From Gamarada debralockiae (Eukaryota; Ascomycota; Leotiomycetes; Helotiales; Hyphodiscaceae), in contig NXFV01001782.1 in the NCBI GenBank assembly GCA_002803225.1, positions 1 to 64,000 on the forward strand: 64,000 nucleotides of DNA. The letters run 5' to 3'. The position numbers and the translations under genes were made by a program. The notes beneath the pieces are model-generated. The model ran no database searches. It saw nothing but the letters and a program-made list of their open reading frames with translations, and had not been told where the DNA came from. The stretch's first letter is position 1, and every line of letters begins with the position of its first letter. Below are positions 33,541 to 46,099 of the stretch, piece by piece.

Positions 33541-34567
33541 TCAAAATCCGCTATGGCTTTTGCCAGTCTCTTGTAGTACTCGTTCTCCACGGCCCGATCC
33601 TTCTCCTCTTGTTCCTCTTGCTCCTCATGCTTCCCCTCCTCACCAACCGCGACTTGAACGGCATTCGAGTCATCAAATTCACCGCGCATCGCTCCGCGGC
33701 TCGTGATGTCCTGATACAAGAGCAGGGTACTCGGCAAAGTTGCCTTTTCTCCGTCCGCGAGTCTGATGTATTTCAATTCTAACTTACGGTACTGTGCCGC
33801 CCATACGAGTCGTTCTGCTGATGCCGATTGCATTTCCAAAGACGTCTCTGGACTGATCGTAAGAGATGCTCCGAGAGCCACTCCAGTAAGAGCTCCAATG
33901 GTGGCCGAATCTATCCCGATTGTTGTACTAATCTTGGTGCGTGAGACACTGAACAATCTGGTACCTTCCAAAAGATACAGACCCGTGCACATCCAGATGG
34001 ATGGCTTTCGCATCCATTTCATCTTCAAAATGTACTCGCTTTTCGCTGCCGAAAGCCACGTTTCCAACTTCTCCCTCGCTTTACCATCAGGATGGAGGAC
34101 TTCCTTGTTGAGAAAATCGACTGGACTTTGAAGTCGCAGCGTCAGCATTCTGTCCCACCAAGATGGTAATGTGCATACCTACTCTTTCAATTCCATCCTT
34201 CTTCCAGCCTTGGCTGTTAAAATCATCTCGCGCGATGCACCCCAAGAAACGCCAAAATCTACGAGTTGCGCTGCGTCAAGCTGGATTCCATAGCTCGGTC
34301 CATGCTTCGCGTGAACGACGCGTTCTTCGAATTCTGTTGACGACACATGTTTCCGTAGCTCCTCGTCACTATATTGCGGTCAGAATTTTTGATTTCATGA
34401 CAGCATGGCTTCAGATGTCCTCGCCTTAGCTGTCTGTGGATGTAATTGGCTGTGGTCGTGGGGTCTGAGTAGCGCCCAAGGACCAGGTTTCCCAGGCACA
34501 ACACGTCCAGCGCTCTTCCTTCGCCGTACAAAAAATAGGACATCCTCTCTCGTGGTACCATATTCAT
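33528..34567 (-). CDS. fungal-specific protein of unknown function, 308 residues
   Basis: Exons 34567-34425, 34368-34183 and 34125-33528 join in phase. The first intron is GC-AG (GCGAGG...TTCTGAC...ATATAG, 56 bp) and the second is GT-AG (GTAGGT...GCTGACG...AAAG, 57 bp). Joined pieces include LGNLVLGRYSDPTTTANY, SDEELRKHVSSTEFEERV, GPSYGIQLDAAQLVDFGV, MRKPSIWMCTGLYLLEGTR and IGALTGVALGASLTI. This arrangement recurs in an expanded ascomycete family without assigned function, as I remember it. A Gly/Ala-rich stretch (about 165-190) may contact a membrane, and a Glu-rich coiled tail follows. In another frame, 34640-34510 reads KNLMLQNEYGTTREDVLFF before a poly-T. It looks like the original N-terminus, shifted by one base, so either the start has moved to 34567 or the gene is damaged. 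Confidence 0.65.
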
Positions 34568-34959
34568 TTTGCAACATCAAATTTTTGATGCTTTTGTGGA
34601 TACAAACGTAAACCTCAGCTGCAGGTTTTGAAAGTTTCATGTTTTGACGAGCTGGTTTCTAATATTAGCTTTTGTGGCTTGTCCAACTATCCACTCAGAA
34701 TCGCTCAGTTACATGCTAGTCGTACTACTGCAGCCTGATATCAACCGCACTCATACTACAGCACACATACAACCGCGGTCATTGTGGTATAATCCAGTAG
34801 TCGTTCAACGAGTTGGTTCGTGGACAACATCGAGACGCTCTGCCAAGCAGAAGAGATCTCAACGACTATTAACTTCCATTCCAATTACCGTAATACTTCC
34901 GCGAAGTCGTCATATTAGCGGGTACTGCAACGTACGAACGCAAAATACTGCATGGAATC
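34568..34959. other. divergent promoter region
   Basis: About 390 bp between the 308-residue gene and the TPR-CHAT gene. It contains the possible out-of-frame old N-terminus of the former (to 34640). No other motif stands out. Confidence 0.45.
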
Positions 34960-37900
34960 ATGGGCTCAAAGCAATCTCGACTCCAGATCCCTCGAGATGA
35001 CAGCGTCGGAGCTTCTGCAAGGGATCGAGTACAAGCTCCTGCTCCTCCCAAGCACAAAACCCAAGCTTCCCAAGGCGAAGAAACGTCGAATATGGATTTC
35101 AAATATGTTCTGGACTTCTTTGGCGGCTCCATCTTCAGCGATGACTACATAGGCAACCTTACGGAAATTCAGCAGCGTATCCAGACTTTGGAATTGGAAG
35201 CTGCCGATGATTCCATCCCTCAGGAGCAAAAAGCTTTGGTAAAGCTACTCCGATCGATATTTTCCATGCTTACTGGAAATCTGACGAATGCCTATAACTT
35301 TCTCGAAGAAGTCTCGAACATGCAAGACCTTCCTCCAAAATGGAAGCTGAGAACAGGTTGCTATCACGATTTCTACAGCGGTCTTCGACGATTTCCAGCG
35401 ATTGTCCGATTCAACTCTGAACACGGCGGCCCAACTGCAACCTTTCGGAACATCGAGCTAGGTTTCGCGGAAATGATCAGCGCCAACCATAAAACATTGG
35501 CGACGTATTTCAAAACAGATTTACCCCTTTTCCGGTTTGAGGCTCAAGTGCTCCAATTCATGATAATGCCATCCCTCTTCCTCTGGAACAACGCGTTCAT
35601 TCAACACCCCAGTTATGCAGAGGGTCCATGGGAGTTCATGAAAGCGAATGGGAAGAAAGCGGTTGCCAACAGATTGAACGTTTCACACTTTACCAGGAAT
35701 GCCGCCGTCGAGCGTGGAATGCATCAATTGGCCAATTATGTGATAAGATTGGAGTTGGAACTTGAGTATGGGCAGTCACCAGAGGCAGCACCATGGGTTG
35801 AGCAACTTAAACTTTACTATATTGGAATAGGCGACAAACATAACTTGGCAATGATCAAGATGTACGAGGCAGATTACATCCTTTCGCCACCCTTCTCTAA
35901 TCCAATTGCCCTGAACTTGATTCTCGCCGAGTCCTTCGAACCTGGATTCTCGACAGGGCCATGGGATTCTCTCGAAGGGAGACTCAAGCTGGGAGATACA
36001 CGTGCAGCCGGAGAACTTTACCGTGAAGCATACGACATGTTTACCAAGTGTATCTCGCCTCGAGGTCGAGCTGCCGTCCTTTTGCGACAAGGATGCATTG
36101 AGCACATTCAGAGCTGTGCCCGTGATTTGTCCCCAGAAGAACGAAGCGAGAAACTCCAAAAAGCTGCCCAGAAATTCGCAGGTGCGCTGCGACTATTCGA
36201 GCTGGATGAGGCCCAAACGCAGATGTATGTGTATTAACGGAGTTCCAGTATTCTTGTTTCGTCCATTTGGCTCCGTCACGTGGGCCCAAAAGTTTTGAGC
36301 ATTTGAAAAATCCTTTGCCAATCAATGCAGTTACTGACATTTTTCAAGCGTTAGAGGACATCAAATCTTGCTTCAGATCTCATTAGGCCTGGCCAGCCAC
36401 GATTCGAATATAGGGCAAGAAGCTGCCGAAATCGGCCACTGGGGAAATGCCTCGAAGAACGAGCTGATATCTCAGTTTGTGGGAAACTTAATGATTCGAT
36501 TCGGACGTCGACAACTGCTGGATCACGCCCGAACTGATGTTGCACTGAAGTGCTACCGATGTGCGCGAAGATGTTTCATCGGTTTGGGTGATCGGTTCGG
36601 GATATTTCGGGCTATGAATGCAGAGATGCACATCCTACACTCGATGAATGATAATTTGGGGCTTCGAAGCCTTGTTGAAAAGGAAAGGGTTCTATTCAAG
36701 GAACTGATTATGTACATCGACAAAATGGCCAAAGACCACCCGGAACAAACGTCATCAATTTTCACGTTGAGGATGCAACTGATCACAGCGGTCGATAGTG
36801 TTTTTCGTTGGGCATATCATTATTCCGGAGCGACTCAAGCATCAAAAAGCTGGAAAGACGAGCTCAAGCAGATACGTGATCGTAAAGACGTACTAGAAGT
36901 CTTGGAGCTCGTCCACAGTGATATGAGTATGGATAAGTATCTGTTTGAAGGCGAGGGCTCACCTGATTCTTGGCGAGAGGAAACCTCCATTTCCACATTC
37001 TTGGAACGGAATGAGGAGTCCACGGATGGCTTCTTCGAATGTGTCACTCTCTGCCGCGAACAGTACCGACTATTCAATATCGATCAGGCGGAAGATATCT
37101 TACGGGAATATATATCCCAGAAAGCACCGGATATGGTACTATTGCAACCAGCAGCTCACGGCCCTATATTCGCGGCGGTCTACCTTGGTGACTTTGAGTT
37201 AGCACGTACCTTGTTGGGTAGTGTCCCGGAAAGACTGTTTCTCCCCTCGAATAGCAACAGCGTTGTTGCTGTGGAGGGCTTGAAGTTACCGAAGTTAGGG
37301 AAACGGCTCCAATACTCTCTCCGTATGGACAATGGTATGCGTATTCCTAATATTACTGTTTTCATACTTCGTAGTTGCGTGGTTCAGACATGCATGCACT
37401 CTCTTTCGGTGACTAAAAAGCCTTGATCGATTGAAAGAGAGTGCATTGGTACATCTTCAAAATGTTTCTTCCAAATCAGAAATTCTCTTCCTGCATCATA
37501 CTGACCCGGAGATTGCCAAGGTCTTGCTCTTTGTGCTCTTGCACAAGACTGGGTATTTGGCCAGCGCATCTTGAAACGAATCGAAGACACTATTCCCGAA
37601 TATCTCCAACCGTCAGCAGTAGATCAATCAGTGGTGTTATGGAGGCGTCTTTCATGGGCTGGTGTCATATATGAGCACAACGACGACCCCTTGAGAGCAT
37701 TCAACACTTTTCTCCAAGCTGCAGAACTGGCGGACCAGAACTGGACGCTTACCTCCGATGCTATGGCTCGTACGTCGTTTCTTGAATTCCAAGTCATGCA
37801 TTTGCTCTTTAATCTGCTCGATATTTTGTGCAATTAAAGGCTGTGACGCCTTTCTTTCATCTGGAACCGCTCCCTAACCCAGCAATCCTATCTAATAAGC

Positions 37901-40270
37901 GATGGCAGGTCCCTGCCATTGGTGTCCTGAGAATAGAGGCATTCCTTGACTGGTTTATCATTCCTGCCAAGTGGTAACACACTTTGTGGATCGTTGCCCT
38001 TAGCTCAACAACTCTCTTTCTTACTCGACACTGACTCCACAATATTCTAGGTCGAGGTGTCTTTGATTCCCTGCCGTTTGGTGAAATATACACTGGACTT
38101 GCTCGTCTCTGCCTACGTTCAGGTGACTTTAGAGTACCCCTTGCAGTCCTAGATGGATATCCTCATGGTCATTCCCATACGAAAACATGGCAAGAACACG
38201 CTCTGCTGTTTCTTGAGCAGTCGAAATCGCGAGAATTAATCAACATCTTAGCAATGCAGGCCTCAGACCCAGCAGGTCTGTCATCGAAAGTGGTTAGAGG
38301 CCACAAAAGGCGACTTAGGATGGCTTTGATCGCGGCTCAAGAGACTCTAAGCCCTAGAGAAAAAGAAGAATTGGAAGCTCTGGAGACAGAATTGAAGGAT
38401 TTCGAAGACGAAATAGACCCATTTGTCAATATTCTTCCCGGGTCAATATCTCTTCCCAGTCCCGAAGATCTCTTCAGTGCAATCGGTGCAGATGAACTAG
38501 TAATTGAGGCTGATTTCACAAGCAATGGCTTCACGCTCTTCGGAGTGACATCCAAGGGAATAGAGTTCGTTGAAAAGCGGACCAAAACTTACGAGGAGAT
38601 CCGCCGTCCTACCATGCGAGCCTTGAAGCATCTCTCTGATTATCCGAACGAAGACCCCGGTATCAAGGCGCCTAAAAAGAATGTCGATCTAGATGTACAT
38701 CTCCAGGAAATCTCTGATGAGCTGGTTATCCCTCTGGCCCATCTAATACGTGAGAAGAAGCATATCATTTTCATCATCTCTATGCCTCTGACTTCGTTCC
38801 CCTTCTCCATCCTGCCGTTTGACAACAACGAACCACTATTCCTTTTTGTGGCCGTTTCTACTACCCCGAGCTTGTCAACCTTGTTGCACCTGTCGAGGTC
38901 CACGGACACAATTCTACCTTCTAAGACTGTGGCAGAAGGACTAAATCCTATTTCTGTTCGCACAATTGCGAAAGCGATCAAAATCAAGCCGAATCGGAAA
39001 GACCGAGAAGCAGAGCAAGAGACTGTTCTCCATATGGCGGTTATCGAGGCGATGGTGATATCCCGCATGTTCAACACATGGCCTATCGAAGGAAGCGAGA
39101 TCGATCGAGAGGGTTTCATATCTCTTCTTCAATCGGCAGAGGAAGACCACGTCCAGGAAGGAACGGGTAAAGGAGAAGGCGACGCTGCGAGAAGAGTCCT
39201 CCATATATCCGCCCACGGCCACTACGATGCACGACATCCGTATATATCCTCCCTCTCCCTTCGAAATAAGCTGCGGGTCATAGACCTCATGACCTCTGAA
39301 CCCTCAAGGTCGAGCAGTAAGACCGCTCTGGTGGTATTCGCAGCGTGCCTAAGTACGTATTCCCCCGAGTCCCATGCTAGACATCCGCCTGTCTCAACAG
39401 AATTGCTCGAAATTTTTGAAAATTTGAGAGTAAGGGAACATACATGTGGTATCTGAATCGTTGTATTCAATTCAGCGATCCTCTTTGCCAAACAATAACA
39501 TCGGTCCACAATCACTGTGCTAAAGGTCAGCGATTCTCGAGATCAAGCAACGCTGACCTCAAGAATAGGTGGCATGGGTCTCCCTAGCCACGGCAACGAT
39601 GTCCTAGGCTTCGCGCATGCTATTCTGGAACGGAACTGTACGGCATACTTGGGAGCGTTGTGGAGTGTTTACGACTGGGCTAGTATGCTGATGATGGTGG
39701 TGTTCTATCGCCTTCTCTACCAGCAATCCCAACGCCAAGCTTCTTCATCTCCTTCCAAGGATGAACCTCAGTCTGACAAACTGAGCATTGCTCGACTGTG
39801 GCAAGAAGCCCAAAAAGTCATTTACAATTTGGATGCGACAAGTGGGAAAGAGTACGTACAACTCAGGTTCCCAATCTCCCTTCCTCATCTTTTCGAGAGC
39901 CAAGCTATAGACATGTTCCCTTCAATGTCTCAAAAACTTGGAGAAATTGTGAGAGAGACTACTATATCTTGTAGATTTTCATTCTAGGCCAGAAACCACC
40001 CGCCACCCCTCCACTATTCCATAATCTCACAATAAGAATCGTCATTCAAAAATGTGTCTACTGACTGCAAATCCTCCCAGACTAGTAAACGACCTAATCC
40101 ACGTCCTTGAGCAAGCCAAAGAACAAGGGTTCGATCCGCGGGAATTAAATGTGATGTGGAAGAGGATCCTCGAAGATTTATTAGAGGCGTTTAAGGAAGG
40201 GTTGGATTTTAAGCATCCTTTCTTTGTGGGAGCTTTTGTGCTTGTTGGGAGAGGAGGGTTGGTACTTTGA
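34960..40270 (+). CDS. long helical-repeat protein with C-terminal CHAT protease domain
   Basis: Supported exons are 34960-36224, 36349-37334, 37438-37520 (or on to about 37563), 37565-37792, 37840-37973, 38051-39352, 39569-39866 and 40081-40270, about 1,450 residues. The first about 1,000 residues are helical with TPR-like character, for example YREAYDMFTKC, YRCARRCFIGLGD and FNTFLQAAELADQ. The C-terminal CHAT (caspase/separase-like) domain keeps the catalytic His in VLHISAHGHYDARHP and Cys in LVVFAACLS. It continues GMGLPSHGNDVLGFAHAIL and ends with HPFFVGAFVLVG. Introns of about 215 bp flank the Cys-bearing exon. Two joints are weak (donors GTCTTG at 37521 and GTCATG at 37793), and the phase at 37973/38051 does not match, so a frameshift there cannot be excluded. 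Substrate unknown; a role in signalling or cell death is inference from the domain. Confidence 0.65.
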
Positions 40271-40794
40271 TGGGGATAGGGCCGGTATGAGGTGAGGAAG
40301 GTTGAATTGTTGTGTAGGAGTTGGGATTGCTAGCGGGGTTTGGATATTGGGTGTCATATTGACGGGGAAGATACGGTCGGGTTATTGAAGGGATTTAGGC
40401 GATCATCTAGTGTCTCGCGAAAAGGGCGGTTGGAACACTAGAACTAACACAGTTGTGGGTCAACCCGAATAATATTAGCACGCGCGCTGTAGCATTGCTG
40501 TCCTAGCCCCTAGCACCATAAGCGACTAATCTCCCCCTATCAAGTTTAATAAATTTACGTAGCTTGTTTTCGTTATTTTGACTGAAATGAGCAAGTGATC
40601 CCCTCAAATTCCTGGGTCCAACTAGCTTCCGGGAGATTGTGCAGGGGAGATGGAGAACCTTAGAGCATAATATAAAATTTTGTACGATAAGTACTCTATT
40701 TAGCTGGTACTCAGCTATTCAGAGCAGAAAATAATTTTGGCAACAGATTTCAAATTGCACCTCGTTATTCAAAGTACAAGATAATTTCTGGAGC
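40271..40794. other. intergenic, AT-rich
   Basis: 524 bp, increasingly AT-rich toward the dispersed repeat. No gene seen. Possibly derived from mobile DNA. Confidence 0.5.
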
Positions 40795-40869
40795 CACCTG
40801 GCGAAGGGCAACTTATAATAGACACGCTAATTCTCCAGGGGAAGAGACAATAGTGTCATCCACTTGATT
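40795..40869 (+). repeat. dispersed repeat, copy A
   Basis: Runs from CACCTGG to CCACTTGATT and matches 50122-50207 in the same orientation, with a few substitutions and small indels. The shared core includes GCTAATTCTNCAGGGGAAGA. Its right edge falls exactly where coding similarity of the chitinase pseudogene begins. Confidence 0.75.
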
Positions 40870-43800
40870 ATGTGATGCCAATCGCCCGTCCTGCAATGGG
40901 AATACTGTCGGCAAGCGTACTATTGGATATTACGAGTCGTGGTCGAATACGCATACATGCCAAGCCGCCTCTCCGGAGGACTTGAATTTGAATGGCTTTA
41001 CCCATGTCAACTTTGCTTTTGCCTTTTTTGACCCGTCGACTTTCCAGATTACGCCTATGGATGCCAATGCCGCATCCTTATACGGCCGCTTCACGGGACT
41101 TAAATCTAAGTTCTCTGGACTGCAGACTTGGGTATCTGTTGGTGGCTGGTCTTTCACCGACCGTAAGACTTTGCCTTCAAAATGTCTCCCTGGGAGAACT
41201 AGATAAAGACTGACCTTTTTTTAGCCGGTCCCACTCGTGAAGCTTTTAGCAACATGGCTGCGAGCTCTAGCAATCGCCAGTCATTTATCAATGGGTTGAT
41301 CAAGTTTATGGACACCTATGGGTTTGACGGTGTTGACTTGGACTGGGAGGTAAGTGAACATACTTGCACTTATATCCCCAGTACCGCGATTGAAAGCCTA
41401 ATTTCGAGGAATAGTACCCTGCCGCCGACGATCGGGGTGGAGTGCCCGCGGATACGACGAATTACGTGACCTTAGTCAAGGAAATTCGCTCCATGTTTGG
41501 ATCGAAATACGGGATTTTCAATGACTCTTACCAACCTCGTATTGGTACTTGCAGCACTTTGATGTCGCCAATATGCAATATTCTGTGGATTGGTTCAACT
41601 TTATGACTTATGACCTCCACGGTAGTCGTCCTACTACCTCACAAATCGTGTTTTTCTAACAAAAGATAGGTACTTGGGATGCTCAATCTGCGTTTCTGGG
41701 ACCTTTCATTGCTTGTCATACAAATCTAACAGAGATTGACATGGGTCTTGACCTTCTCTGGCGAGCTGGTGTCCAGCCAGATAAGGTCGTGATGGGAGAA
41801 GCCTGTAAGATTATCTATAGGAACGCTCTGTAATTCCCAATTGACTGATCCCGCAGGGTATGGCCGCTCATTCACACTCAAAGATCCAACTTGCAATACT
41901 CCAAACGGAGTATGTCAATTTACCGGAGGTGCTAATGCTGGTCCTTGCTCTGACGCATCTGGTATTCTTGATCTAGAAGAGATCCAAGATATCATCAAAA
42001 GTAACAACCTGCAACCTGTACATGACAAAACAGCTGCAGTGAAATGTGAGTTCGTGTTTGATCCAGTTACTAAAATGAGTACTGACAATCCACAGGGATC
42101 ACTTGGGATAGTAATCAGGGGGTATCTTACGATGATCAAGACACCTTTCAGCAGAAAAGAGATCTTGCCAATTCCCGGTGCTTGGGCGGACTCATGGTCT
42201 GGGCAATGGACCAAACTGATCAAAGCCAAGACAATGGGCTTGGTGCTGCATATGGAGTGACCAACGATCAGCAAAGTGATGCAAATCAGATGGCATCCGA
42301 TCAGCAAGCCGGTAACGTTGCCTGCTACACTAGTGACTGTGGAGAAAGTTGCAAAACGGGCACATTTGAGGCTGCCCAATGTCCGGTCAGCCAGGCCAAG
42401 TTTCCACAGCTGATCGTTGCTCCAAAGGCCAGTATAGGAGCCTTTGCTGCTCTGATGGCACCACCCTTGGTACATGCCAATGGCGCGGTTGGAGAGGGGC
42501 AGGTTTAAGTTGCATGGGCGGCTGTGCCAGCGGCGAGACAGAGCTGGCGAGAAACTCAAATCATCATGACTCGAAAGTCGATCAAACATGCAACGGCGGC
42601 CTCAAAGCTCTTGTTGTCTTGGGTTTAAAGCGGCACCCTCAAAGTCTCAACTTGCTTCAGATGCTGAAAACGCAGCTGAAGAGGCCGCTGAAGCAGCGGC
42701 CGAACAAACTGCCTTGGACCTTGCAGCTAAATCTTTCTGTCGTGTTGCTGTTCCGGCTCTTCTAGCCCCGCTCGAGGCTCTTGAAGATTTGATCCCTATT
42801 TTTGGTGAGTTGCCCATGACGTATTCACGATTAAGTGGTTGGGTGATTAATATCAAATAGGTGAAATTGCCGATATTGCTGAAATTGCAGCCACACCGGC
42901 ACTGATAAAGGCTTGTGTGGATGGAGTAGAAAAGGAGGGTCAAGCCGAGTTCAAAGTATTTGGCAAAAAGCATACTCTTTCTTATGACAAGCCGACAGAA
43001 AAACCAACGACGAGACCACCTGAATCTACACATACTCCAGCTTCAACCAAATCCGAGTCAACATGCCAAGCCAATAAAAAGCGTGTCGATCTCCGAGTTG
43101 ATACCAGGACAAAGCAGTATGATTCAACTACCACCGCCCTAACAACAAAAACTTGCGATGGTGGGGCATATCCACAGGCTTGCTGGTACTATAAATCGGT
43201 CATTGATCATGAGGTAGAAGTCGGTAGTAAGCTCACCTGCACAACAAAGGCCCTCGTTGCTCAACGGGACGTCCCCCAAATCTGGAGTAATGGAATAGCT
43301 GGAGATGGTCAGCACCACGGCGGGTGGATCACAGGATGGATGCAGGCTGCTAATCTTAATTGTGAAAGGGACGAGTTTCCCCCTGCTGTAATTTGGCAAG
43401 GGAGAGAAGGCGGCGCTGCAGTATGGATTTGTTTTCTTCCCAAAACACAAATAGCGGAGCTGGTCAACTCTTCAACAGACTCTGCGATGATACCCCCGCA
43501 AGCCACACAACGAACAGGGCGATGGTCGATCAAGGAATACAAGACTGTCGCTCGTACCAGTCTTGGACATCTACCGTGGTGACCACGTTCAGCGTCCTTT
43601 CACTCGAATTCTCTAACATGGGCGTCTCTCCTGACTACAACCTAGCTGTAAACCCTTGCTATCCTCAAACGCTGGTAAACGATCCGGGGTTTGCGCTCAT
43701 GTTCGAAGACTACTATTACGACACCAACCCAAATGCGCGCGCATATGCCAAAGCCAACTGCCCATCTCCGCCCGCGTTCGCTGTCACTCAAGGCAGACAG

Positions 43801-44166
43801 AACCGTCCGGGATACAACAAGCGCTCCTTCGGGCTTGATATGGACGTTGATCCCGACAGGATTGTGGTTGTGGATTCGAACTACACGCGGAAGGCGACCG
43901 ATGAAGAACTGCTCCACAGCTTCGGAGTGCTCAAATGCGCTGAAAAGGATTGTAGGGTGGAACTGGAGACTCTGGGTATAGAGTCTGCAATGATTGACAT
44001 GCCGCCAAAGACAACAGTTGAAGCAGTCGTAGCTGCTACCACATTTGGGGGAGCTGTAGAAGTAACTTCAACTGTGGAGCTTGAGTTGAGGACATCGGTG
44101 TCGCCTGATTTCCCGCAGGTTACTGAAAGCGCTGCTTTGATTGAGGAACTGCGGAAGGCGAGATGA
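40870..44166 (+). pseudogene. GH18 (class V, subgroup C-like) chitinase, 5'-truncated and frameshifted
   Basis: Coding similarity starts abruptly with NGNTVGKRTIGYYESW and includes LQTWVSVGGWSFTD and the catalytic FDGVDLDWE (41325-41349, Asp and Glu intact). YWYLQHFDVANMQYSVDWFN, GEAWYGRSFTLKDPTC and the GLMVWAMDQTD strand follow. After the barrel come Cys-rich GQYRSLCCSDGTTLG and ACYTSDCGESC pieces, an Ala/Glu-rich helix and a long C-terminal region ending at 44166, as in large killer-toxin-subunit-like fungal chitinases. The secretion signal and LysM/chitin-binding modules expected upstream are missing; a dispersed repeat lies there instead. Frameshifts fall near 41515-41535 (two extra T), 42375, 42615 and 43445. 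Several GT-AG introns are still well formed. Non-functional; it would have been secreted. Confidence 0.83.
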
Positions 44167-44425
44167 TTTGATACGGTGTACATAGCTATGTGACTATATG
44201 TAATGCTACATATGCGAGTCAGTATGTAACACATAATTAGAATTCTTGCGTCCATAGGTGCTAAGAGATGATGAAAAATCTATTAATGTGATCCCAGCCG
44301 CTAATAAAGATACTTGGAGGATTCACAACAGGATTTCGATATATTTGGTGCATTTTGCTCTGCCTTCTGGCTCAATCATCCGGATCTTAGAATTCCTCCG
44401 TAACATACATCCCCCAATGGAAATT

Positions 44426-45406
44426 CTATTCTGCAGCTGCCCTTTCTCCTCGTCTCCTCGAGTTCGCCGCCTTTGCATTATCGTACTTTTTGCGTATCTT
44501 TTGGAAGTACCTAGAATTCCAAGCAAAAAGAGCGCGTTTACACTCCTCTTTACGGAAATCCCCTGTTCCCCATCCATGTTCGCGGTAGATGTTGCGAACT
44601 TCCTTTCACGATGTTAGCAAACGGGCCACTGGACAGGTCGAATGACGAAAAGGGCTCTCACAAACCTCTTGATCTGAATCTTGCACGGTGGCTGGTAGTC
44701 GTACCTCACCTTGCTCCAGGTTAGCACCGGGCAAGGGAACCCACAATAGCGATCGCAAATTTTCCGCCCAGGCATTGAAAAACTCGCCTACAGGCTTAGT
44801 CTCATGCTTCTTCCACTCTATACCAGCCGCGGCCTCTTCGTCTGTGCACTTGGGGTCTGGACCACCAAGCAAGCTGTAGTTGGTAATGGTGCCTAAAGAT
44901 TGATTAATTAAGATACAAGTAGATCCAATGACGGATTTTCTCCCATGGCTTCCATCGCCGGCCCCGATTTTTGCTCCCTCGTGGAACTCACCTGCATCAA
45001 CGTCGAGCAACAGCCATCGCCCATAATTTGAAGCTGTCGTTAAGGAGATCATGTTCTGAGGAATGACTTGAAACATCGGCTCCAAAGAAGCATGCTGCAG
45101 CGACACGCCGCCTTCTATCACCCGCTGCACGTCTGGTCCACGCCAGTCGATTACCGAAGTCTCATAGTTGATGTGGAAGTCTTTAGTCGTCACGTATGGG
45201 AGATGGCACAGGACGTCTACGACAGCGTCACTTTTTCCAAGCTGGTTGAACCTGGCTCGGTGTTCGCTGCTCCATCCCTCTATGGATGGGATCTGGAGGG
45301 TTGACTCGGGAAGGTAAGGGAATTCGGTGAGGAGTTTATAATAGGATGTAAGTGCTTCCGCGATGGCGTCGCGGTAGGGGGAGATTGAGGGAGATTGTTC
45401 TGCCAT
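44426..45406 (-). CDS. conserved fungal hypothetical protein
   Basis: Exons 45406-44666 and 44602-44426, joined in phase over a 63-bp intron (GTTTGT...GCTAACA...GAAAG), give 305 residues. I recognise no catalytic domain. The N-terminal half has aromatic, acidic segments (EFPYLPESTLQIPS, VDVLCHLPYVTTKDFHINYE), then an NYGRWLLLDVDAGEF strand and a Glu/Trp-rich segment (EWKKHETKPVGEFFNAWAEN). The second exon is basic and ends in a coiled RYFQKIRKKYDNAKAA tail. A YREHGWGTGDFRKEEC motif lies between them. No signal peptide. A start at 45490 is also possible, but MAEQ at 45406 has a better context. Intact and expressed-looking, next to the chitinase pseudogene with which it converges. Confidence 0.68.
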
Positions 45407-46099
45407 TTTGGCGGGTGCACAGTATGGAAGAGTAGAATTGTGGAATGAATTCAAAAATGAGATCGGAGGTGGTCGATATGCCGGGGCCAAAGTTGGTTAT
45501 AACTTAGAAAAGTCGACAGATTTAATGCAGTCGAGCTGCTGTAACTTGTGGGGAGGTCGTCGACACATGGGTTGTGCGGGGTTAGAGGAGGTAGTGGGTC
45601 GAGAGTATCCGATCTGAGCAGTGCGCGTGGCCCTCAATCTTCCCTGGGTCGCCAAATGAAAGTTCTCATATGTAGGGGATTTTGAATCGTATAAGAGGCA
45701 GGTTGTTTTATTGAGGTTACGTGATGCCATGCAGTGCGAGATCAAATCTATCAAAGAAAGAGGCTACACCAACCATTTCAATAACTCGTAACCTAATCGC
45801 TAATATCAACCTTACATTTTAATAATAACTGCAACCCCCTCCTGCATCACCAAAACATCTTCAACTAAAGTTGTAAGTGGCTCAAAATGTACGCCTTGAT
45901 TAGCTCTTTCAACTGACTCTCAAAATTAGTATCTGCCATGCCTACTCGTCTTGCAGCGACGTTGTAGTCGCCCTCGAGCGTGAGCTCACCGCGGCCGGAC
46001 CTGACATCTCCAACTGCCATATGAACCAGTTCGCATCGAACTTCTTTACGACTTATGATAAAAGTACGACGTCATAAGAATTGAATACATACAGGGAAG
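45407..46099. other. intergenic, upstream of transposase remnant
   Basis: Promoter side of the hypothetical gene, then AT-rich sequence that probably holds the left arm of the transposon whose coding remnant follows. I could not define its terminal repeat. Confidence 0.45.
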
